Origin: Erigeron canadensis
Lineage: Eukaryota > Streptophyta > Magnoliopsida > Asterales > Asteraceae
Reading direction: 5' to 3'
Assembly (NCBI RefSeq): GCF_010389155.1
Contig: NC_057765.1
Span: forward strand, 5,642,001 to 5,706,000
Length of the DNA: 64,000 nt
The notes beneath the pieces are model-generated. The model was not told where the DNA came from. It made no database searches and saw only the letters and a list, made by a program, of their open reading frames with translations. Below are positions 57,109 to 64,000 of the stretch, piece after piece (within the stretch, counting starts at the first letter, position 1; each line of letters starts with the position of its first letter). Position numbers and translations under genes: made by a program.

Positions 57109-57914
57109 GTGCAATGGCTTTCTATGTTGCTAATCAATGACATAATACAGGGCTTTGACTTTCTTAAAAAGTTTATCGGAGCAGCCCTAATTCAGAGGTG
57201 GGATATGCCAACTACTTGCTACGCGTTCTCGTACTCGTTAACTGATGATGCACGGGAGTGGATCGACGGGTTACCAAGAACTAGCATAGACAACTTTGAA
57301 ATACTAAAGAATAAATTCAAGACGCAATTTAGTATGCAGAAAAAGCATAGAAAGACCCCCATCACCGTGCACAACATCAAGCAAAGAGAAAATGAAAAAA
57401 CAAGAGATTTCATTGTAAGATACACAAATGAGACACAACAAGTACGGGGGCTAGCAGAGAGCCAAAGGATCTTGGGACTCATACATGGGCTGCGCGCAGT
57501 AGAGCTCATCGAACACCTGAGCACCGACTTACCCGAAACTTATGACGGGTTAACAAGCAAAACTCACATCTGGCTAGATGCTAGGGAAACAACAAGTGGG
57601 GATTCCTCTGTGGGAAGAAAGCGGAAGGAATACGGAAGGAATGGAAGATTTTCTCGCTACGGGCGAGAAGATAACCAATGGGGTGGAAGAGAGAAAGATA
57701 GCGGAATTAATATCTTATCTAATCTCACCAAAACCCCGAAGCAAATCCTCTTCACGGAACGAGTCGCTTCAAGTTTCCCGACCCCGACAAAGCTCATCAC
57801 AAAGAAGAAAAACATGGAAAAGTACTGTGAATACCACAGAGATCACGGGCACAATACAAACAACTGTAGGAATTTAAGACGGGCGATAGAAGAAGCTGTG
57901 GAGTCAGGGAAGCT
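57109..57914 (+). pseudogene. Ty3/gypsy gag fragment (Tat-like), cut by an LTR
   Basis: The frame holds a retrotransposon gag core (RWDMPTTCYAFSYSLTDDAR, EWIDGLPRTSIDNFEILKNK, TVHNIKQRENEKTRDFIVRY) and, at the end, the conserved KYCEYHRDHGHNTNNCRNLR motif of Athila/Tat gags. The 5' part is missing. At 57915 a foreign LTR begins directly after ...VESGKL, so the last codons of the open frame belong to that LTR. No LTR of the Tat element itself is visible. Confidence 0.82.
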
Positions 57915-60316
57915 TGTAACACCCCGGGCTAGAGCCTGAAATATCACTAAATTTATATAGCACACGGTGGAATTATCGTAGAACATAAACTACATGAAAA
58001 TAAAGGATTCGGTGAATCCAAACCAACATTTAAGGTACAAGATACAAAGTAAACAAGAAGCCATGAATGAGAAATAAAACGGGTCATTACAACTAATTTC
58101 ATAAGTACTAAACATGAACCCTAAGTGGACAACGGATCAGGGATCCATAGGAGTCCCAGTCCAAGCTCTAGCAGAAACGACAAGTATCCAATCAATACTC
58201 GAACTTCACATGAATACCTGAAAAGTGCACTAAACAAAGTCAACACTAGGTTGGTGAGTTCGTAGTGATGGATCACATGAAGCCATCGTCAATAATCACA
58301 ATACATATAAGGAAGATCAAGCAGTAGCCTTCACATGCCACTCTATCAACACATCAAGATTTCACAATATAAACAAGCGTCTAATGGCAAACAAATATAA
58401 TGCCAATGCCAAATAGGAATCGTATGCATGTCAATGTCATAATGCGTATGCTATGCATGCCAATGTCGTGATGCGTATGATATGTATGGCCATCTATGCA
58501 ACGATACCCACATGTCATCATGACCAATGTGACATCTCAAAAATGCTTCGGCGTATATACGTCTATATACCTGATCAACACCGGTGCATACGTCTATACC
58601 CCCGGATAAACATTTGTCTCAACAGACAATCATCTCATCAAATGCATGCTTACGTACCCCGGGGAGCAAACGGCCCCGCACACGATTCCCCGCAAGGGTG
58701 CGAACGTTCTCGCTCACGTTTCCCATACAAGTGGGGCTATGTACATCTCAACAATAACCAACCAATGCAATCCCAAATGCATTTCCCCGAACAGCCCCAA
58801 GCCTTGGTTTACCACAAAGACCAACAAACTAGGCAATATCCATTTCAAAACTTAAGTGTGTTGCCTCTATCACAATTCCATCAATAATCATCCATCAATC
58901 CAACCATCTAACCGAATTATACATACATACACTTAAGAGGGCTTGCTTTCAAAGAGTCCTTGATGTTTTTATACAGGGTCACTCGCAACCTTCCCACTAC
59001 ATCTCAAACGTTTTGAAATCAAAGTCGACTTCCATGTATGTACATCTATCCTAAATAACCACAATATTTCAAACACATGCATAATCCATCAAACAATCCA
59101 TCAATCAATCCACAATTCAATCAACATTCGATCATACAATATTTAATCATAACGAGTGTAAATAAATCAAATAATACCATCAACCATCAATAAATCAATC
59201 AAACAATTAAACACGTAAGGGTGCACTTTCCAGCCCGAATCTCAAGCGAGTAGGGAACTACGGAACTCACCTTTGCTTCCAAGCTACGATTACGAGTTAG
59301 TAAAGAGTTATAAATGCTCAACAACCGCTACGAGTCCGCAACCTAGCAATAAATATCATATTATCATCAAAGTCAACTCTAACCGCTTTCCCGCGTAAGA
59401 ACAAGACACATTCGACTCGAAATTTTTGAAAATGGAGAAAGATTCATGAAAAATGAATGTTACTACAAGAAAGTAGACTCTTATACGATTCCAACGATAG
59501 GTTATATGACTCGATTGGACTTTCGTATCAAAAATTATAAGCGTTAGAAGTTAACGAAGAGTTTTCGGTTCAGCAGCTTTTCACTGCGCCGCAGTGGGGT
59601 CTGGCACCTCCCACTGCGCCGCAGTCAGCCAAATCTGCTACAGAAGCTTGGCCAAAAACGATCCAAAACATCCCAAAACCCCATTTTTGACCCAAGATCG
59701 ACCCAAGCACCTTTCCAACTCATTTTTAATCATAAATACACATACATAAACATAATTAGACTCAACCCACTTCACAAATCCAATCCAAACACTCAATCTA
59801 AGCTTGATTTTCATATTTAACTCCTTAAGAACCTAGAATCCTATTTTTGCTTTCCAACCCGATTTGTGACCCGAATTTGTTTGTAATCGACTAGAAACAT
59901 GTAAATAAACATGAAATGATAACTATGGGATGAATTTAACTTACCAAAACCTTCACCTCGTGTTCAAACCCGACTTTGACCCGAATGGGTGTTTTCTTCC
60001 ACTTTGAAACCCAAACTCTTGATATGATGAAGATGAGATGATGATGAAACTTAATCTTGCATTAATCTAGCTTGAGATACACTAATCTAGCTTGGGTCAC
60101 GGGTCTTAGGTCATGGGTTGACCCACTTCACACATTACTAGCTCAAATAAATCGTTGCTCTCTCGTCGTCTAAAATCATACCGTCCAACGAGTGGTCAGG
60201 TGACCCATTAAGCATTTTGCCCATTATTTAATCTCAAAGGAGCTAAATCATTCTTTATTTGAATTTATTAACCATTTTACATAAAAGTCAAAGTGTCAAA
60301 ATTTGCGGATGTTACA
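57915..60316 (-). mobile_element. 3' LTR of a minus-strand Ty3/gypsy (Tekay-like) element
   Basis: It begins TGTAACACCCCGGGCTAGAG and ends GCGGATGTTACA (2402 bp). It is homologous to the solo LTR at 36979-39492. Just outside its right end, read on the minus strand, AACGGGGGAATAA is a polypurine tract, which marks this as the 3' LTR. The left flanking bases are AAGCT; the matching duplication should lie beyond the window. It carries CACTGCGCCGCAGT twice (about 59583-59630). Small open frames (for example 58453-58887) are not genes. Confidence 0.85.
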
Positions 60317-60329
60317 TTATTCCCCCGTT

Positions 60330-62457
60330 AAAAGAATTTCATTCCGAAATTCGACAAAACCCTACTTACCAAGCAGATGCGGTTATTAGACTCTCACACA
60401 GTCCTTTCACTATCCAGTGAACTCGTTTAGTGTTTAGCATACTGTCAAATACTCAACTTGTGTATCGCTCGTTCTTAAATTTCTTGGTCTCACTAACTAA
60501 AGTGTTGCCAGTTCTTCAACTAGGTTGGGTTATGGTAATCCTTCTTTTTCATCGACATGTGAATGGTGGGGTCCGTCAAACACTTGTGCCCTTCTTACAA
60601 GTATAACATACTCTAAGCCTTTGAGGGACTCACTTCGCCTCAGCGTGCCTCTTTTGATTTGAGGAAATTGGCTCCGGTTATTTACTTCGCTATTAACGGC
60701 CCAAAATAGGGGAAAACAACACCTTCTATCATAAGGTGCTCTAACGGTGCAACTTTATCACTCACATGATCATTAATATTTGTAAAAGAGTCCAATCATC
60801 GGTAAATGAGCTTTCCTTAACTTCCCTGATGTCAATAGTATATGCTCCCACCTACTCTACTAACGTTCCTGTCGTTCCTTCTCTTGTCCGTTCGCGGTTC
60901 AGTCACAACCCATGAGGTTCGCGAATTCTTCTTGGTCCTTTTGATTTACTACCCCTAACCAAACTAGGGAAGAACACTCTTCCGACTATTGGGTGTCCTA
61001 ACGACCACTTCAATATCCGCGTGACAATTGTTTATTGTACAAGAGTCAAATATTTGGTAAGTGATCTCTCAAATTGCCGCCAAGTCGTTGTTCAACTCTC
61101 TTTTCATGTCCCTTAGCATTTTTTTTAGCGTTCTTTCTCTTGCTCATCCGTTTGGGGGTGAAGTGTTATACTTTGAGTACCCAAAGCTTGTTAAAAGGCT
61201 CTTCAAAAATTTAAGTTATCCCGTCATCTCTATCGAAGATGATAGAAACCGGAACTCCATGCTTAGACACCACCTCTTATAAGTATAACAAAATCGTGGT
61301 GTCAGGCTAATCGGTTTCATGGATGGCCAAAGGTAGTCCGACTTCGCTAATCGATTTACAATCACCTAGTTCATATCTCAACCACTTCCTGCCTTCGGTA
61401 ACTTCGTGTTGAAGTTCATTGTAATTCGTTTCCATTTCCATTCTCGTTTCACATGTTGCACCTTCAATCCGGGTGGCTACTCACGATTGATCCTAATTTG
61501 AAATTAAGCAAGACACTTCTTCACATATTTAGTCACATCATGCTTCCTACCTGGCTTCTAGTAGATTTCTTTAAATTGAAGTTTGCCTTATCTAACCCGG
61601 GATCGACCAGATAAGCTGGTTTGTGGCCATCATCTACAAGGGATTTTCTTGGTTTATCTTGAAATGGGAACCTAGAGCCTCTCAACTACTCATGATCCAT
61701 TCTCTTCCTTAGAATCAAATTGTTACCTCACATTGTCTACCTCTTCACCACCAAAGTTTCTGGTGATGTAGTTTGCATTTAAGTTTCAATTGGGCCCGTC
61801 ACAAATGTATTGTCCTAATGTGAGGTACCTTACTCTTGATCGCCTCGGCTTGACTCTTTCCTTATCATGGTCACCAAAGGGTTTTAAACCTTTGCCCCTT
61901 TGTCTCATGCTTAACTCGCCAATTCTTGACCACATCTATCTTGCGTGAACCCATATGAATGTCATCCTTGTCACCACGTGACCAAGAAAGTGGACTTTCT
62001 TCTGCCACAATTTGTAATTAGAGAATTTCGCTACAACTTTATCCTTCCAGTTAATTCTAGCGCTTTGTGCATGTGCTTAATATGTTCTTCTTTCATTTTC
62101 GAGTGAATGGGTTTGTCATTAACAAAATCAGGGACAACTTGTTTAATTGCGACCGACACACCCGGTCCATCAAATCCATGAACACCGCCGGCGTATTAAT
62201 TAGCCTACAACACGAAATGGGGGGATATCAAAATGTCCTTACCTAGTATGGAACACCGTTCTTGTGATGTCGTCCTCATGTGCTCCGAATCGATGATAAC
62301 TCAAGTGAAGATCAATATCGGAGAAATACTTGGCACCTTGGATTTGATCGAATGAGTCATCTATGTGGGAAAGTAGGCATCGGCCCTTTGCCATAAGCTC
62401 ATTCAACTCCCAGTAATCTATACACACTCTAATCGACTCATCTTTCTTTTGTACCAT
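60330..62457 (-). pseudogene. Decayed Ty3/gypsy pol (reverse transcriptase and integrase pieces)
   Basis: On the minus strand 62239-62457 encodes an RT piece (MVQKKDESIRVCIDYWELNE, then FDQIQGAKYFSDIDLHLSYH). About 62041-62130 gives a later RT motif with the usual DD lost (FVNDKPIHSKMKEEHIKHM). About 61135-61345 gives integrase (ISEVGLPLAIHETD..., VVSKHGVPVSIIFDRDD). Stops and frameshifts separate the pieces and large parts are missing. The order RT before integrase is that of Ty3/gypsy. Confidence 0.8.
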
Positions 62458-63033
62458 AAAACATGAGTTTCCTACAGTGGTTAGTTACGACGAATAGGAC
62501 CCCTTTTTCCTTGGAGTAAACTGGGTTGCGTTTTCAATTCCATCTTTTGGTCGCGACAACCTATAAAGAGCTCTAGTTACGGTTGCGGCGTTAGGGAAAT
62601 CAAGAAATATTGAGGTCGAGTTGCCGAGATGGAAGAAATCCCGGTAAGTTATTCGGAAAGATATCGAGGAAGTCGCAATTAATTGTAACAGTCTTAAATC
62701 GTAACCTAGGGACGGTAGCGCGAAAGGCTCGGAGTTAGATGATTCGGGTATTTCGTCTTGGGCCCTAACAATCTTATCGTTTAACGAGGATACTACTAAT
62801 CAACTCTTTGTCGCAATTACTAATCACATTACTCACCGTCATACAATCCATTCTTGAAATTATGTCAAAGTTTCCAATGTCGAGAGGCATAAATGCCGAA
62901 GAGAAGTTGATATCGTTTAAAGTTAACTACCATCATCAAGCAATTCAACTAAACCTATCTAGCATGTCACCAATCATTTAAAGATCAATATTCGAATCCA
63001 GGCATACGAAAAGGAATTTATAAATCAATAGAG
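62458..63033 (-). other. Degenerate protease-to-RT linker of the Ty3 element
   Basis: Lies between the gag-protease frame and the RT piece of the same element. No open frame of use remains. Confidence 0.55.
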
Positions 63034-63786
63034 TCAAGTAAAAGAAGTCAGGCCATAACCGACCCTAGAATCGACTAACATCGCGTCGTGGTGGTCAGGA
63101 AGAAGGAATATACCTACCATCGCCTTTGGATCATCGTGGGCTTCATTTGCATCTCTTGCCAAGGCTTGTCCTCGTGGTTGCACTTGGCGGCTTTGTTGGT
63201 CGTGGTCTTGGATAGGGGTGGCAACTTGGAGTTGATTACGAGGGACCCATCTAGGACAGGCATTTTTATAGTGATCAGGGCTACCACACACAAAACAGTT
63301 ACCCCGAGAGTGATTTGCTTGAGGAGGAACGGCTTGGAGAGGAATTGAGTTCAAGAGAGTCGTCCTCAGTTTCCTACACTCCTTGGCAAAGTGCCTCTTC
63401 TTATTACAATTGAAGTATACCCCGCAAGGAGAGGTCGAAGCATGGTGTCGAGAGCACCTCCCGCACCTAGGAAAAGTACCCAAATATTTCTTTCTTGTCG
63501 GCTCAGATGCCATAGACGTCTTTCCCTTACTAGCATACTTAGAGTCAAAACTACCAACTTTCTTCATCCCACTAGGCTCCCCGACATACTTTCTTTTAGT
63601 TGACAGCTCACTTAACATACCTTCGTTATCCATACTTACTCTAACTTCACGTGCTTCGTTGTTTCCTTGAAGGCTCGACGTGACTTGGGCAACAATAGTA
63701 GGTATGGCATTTGCCACCGCTTGGGCGATCACGGTTGCCAAATCCGGCTCATCTCTATGGTTAGTCGTACTCCTTGGTCCCACCAT
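63034..63786 (-). pseudogene. Ty3/gypsy gag with zinc knuckles and start of protease
   Basis: 250 codons open. The N-terminal helix (DLATVIAQAVANAIPTIVAQ) is followed almost at once by the linker, so the capsid-like gag core of 100 or more residues is missing. Then comes a cysteine pair region (CGRCSRHHASTSPC), a knuckle with its first Cys replaced (YFNCNKKRHFAKEC) and an intact CX2CX4HX4C knuckle (CFVCGSPDHYKNAC). The end (GIFLLPDHHDAMLVDSRVGY) is the start of the protease, with DSR where the catalytic DSG is expected. It is a decayed, non-functional gag. Confidence 0.82.
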
Positions 63787-64000
63787 TTTCTATAAGGTAA
63801 GCAACACGTTGACTCGATAGTTAGCCTCAAAGTGCTCACATGTTAGTCTCACAAGTAGTTAACGCTTCCATACCGGCATAATTTACCAAATTCTTATCAT
63901 TATGCTAAGGCAAGAGTACTAGTGTTCTAAGGGAATCATTTTTTTTTATCATGTCATCCTACCCAGTTTACAACAATTGTCTACCATTTTCTCATGCCAA
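63787..64000 (-). other. Leader of the Ty3 element, running off the window
   Basis: Lies upstream of gag on the minus strand. The primer-binding site and 5' LTR are expected beyond 64000. Confidence 0.5.

Noticed and set aside
58453..58887. 144-codon plus-strand ORF
   Set aside because: Lies wholly in the 2.4-kb LTR, antisense to the element, low complexity; not a gene.

Overview
This is AT-rich plant nuclear DNA, packed with transposable elements. Asteraceae is my best guess, from the style of the Athila/Tat- and Tekay-like Ty3 elements and the gene families, but this is inference and not proven by the window. Evidence for a plant nucleus: GT-AG introns, plant glutamate-receptor-like (GLR) genes, an LRR receptor-like protein of the Cf/EIX type, and Stowaway, hAT, Mutator, PIF/Harbinger and Helitron elements with recognisable ends and target-site duplications.

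Region by region. 1-1,300: possible exon fragments of an unrecognised plus-strand gene. 1,600-17,500 and 32,400-34,700: a minus-strand GLR cluster with three intact five-exon genes (A 1627-4863, C 14632-17476, D 32429-34712; 465, 470 and 488 aa), one broken copy (B, about 12000-13803) and one relic (F, about 10378-11365). The intact genes encode a signal peptide, a linker of roughly 25-30 residues, the ligand-binding halves S1 and S2 and all membrane/pore segments. They have no amino-terminal (LIVBP-like) domain. This is the most notable feature of the window. 5,450-10,330 holds DNA transposons between GLR copies. 13,880-14,348 is a solo LTR. 18,000-32,400 is a mosaic of hAT, Mutator, Helitron and PIF/Harbinger elements, one carrying an intact Harbinger ORF1 (28560-29786, minus). 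36,386-40,754 is a Helitron with a nested solo Ty3 LTR. 42,788-45,065 is a Helitron candidate with an RPA70-like exon. 45,440-47,830 is a tandem satellite split by an Athila-like solo LTR. 47,899-48,802 is a Pack-MULE-like element. 53,785-56,667 is an intronless LRR receptor-like gene in one unbroken frame except for two nonsense codons. 57,100 to the end is a Tat-like gag cut by a minus-strand, heavily decayed Ty3 element with a 2.4-kb LTR.

How the parts relate. The GLR copies arose by block duplication that included their flanks. Another flank block (about 30.2-32.2 kb) has a second copy split across 41.4-42.0 kb and 52.5-53.3 kb, so about 10 kb of transposons separated its halves. Differences between copies give natural empty-site comparisons for several insertions. 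No cellular RNA gene or CRISPR array is visible.
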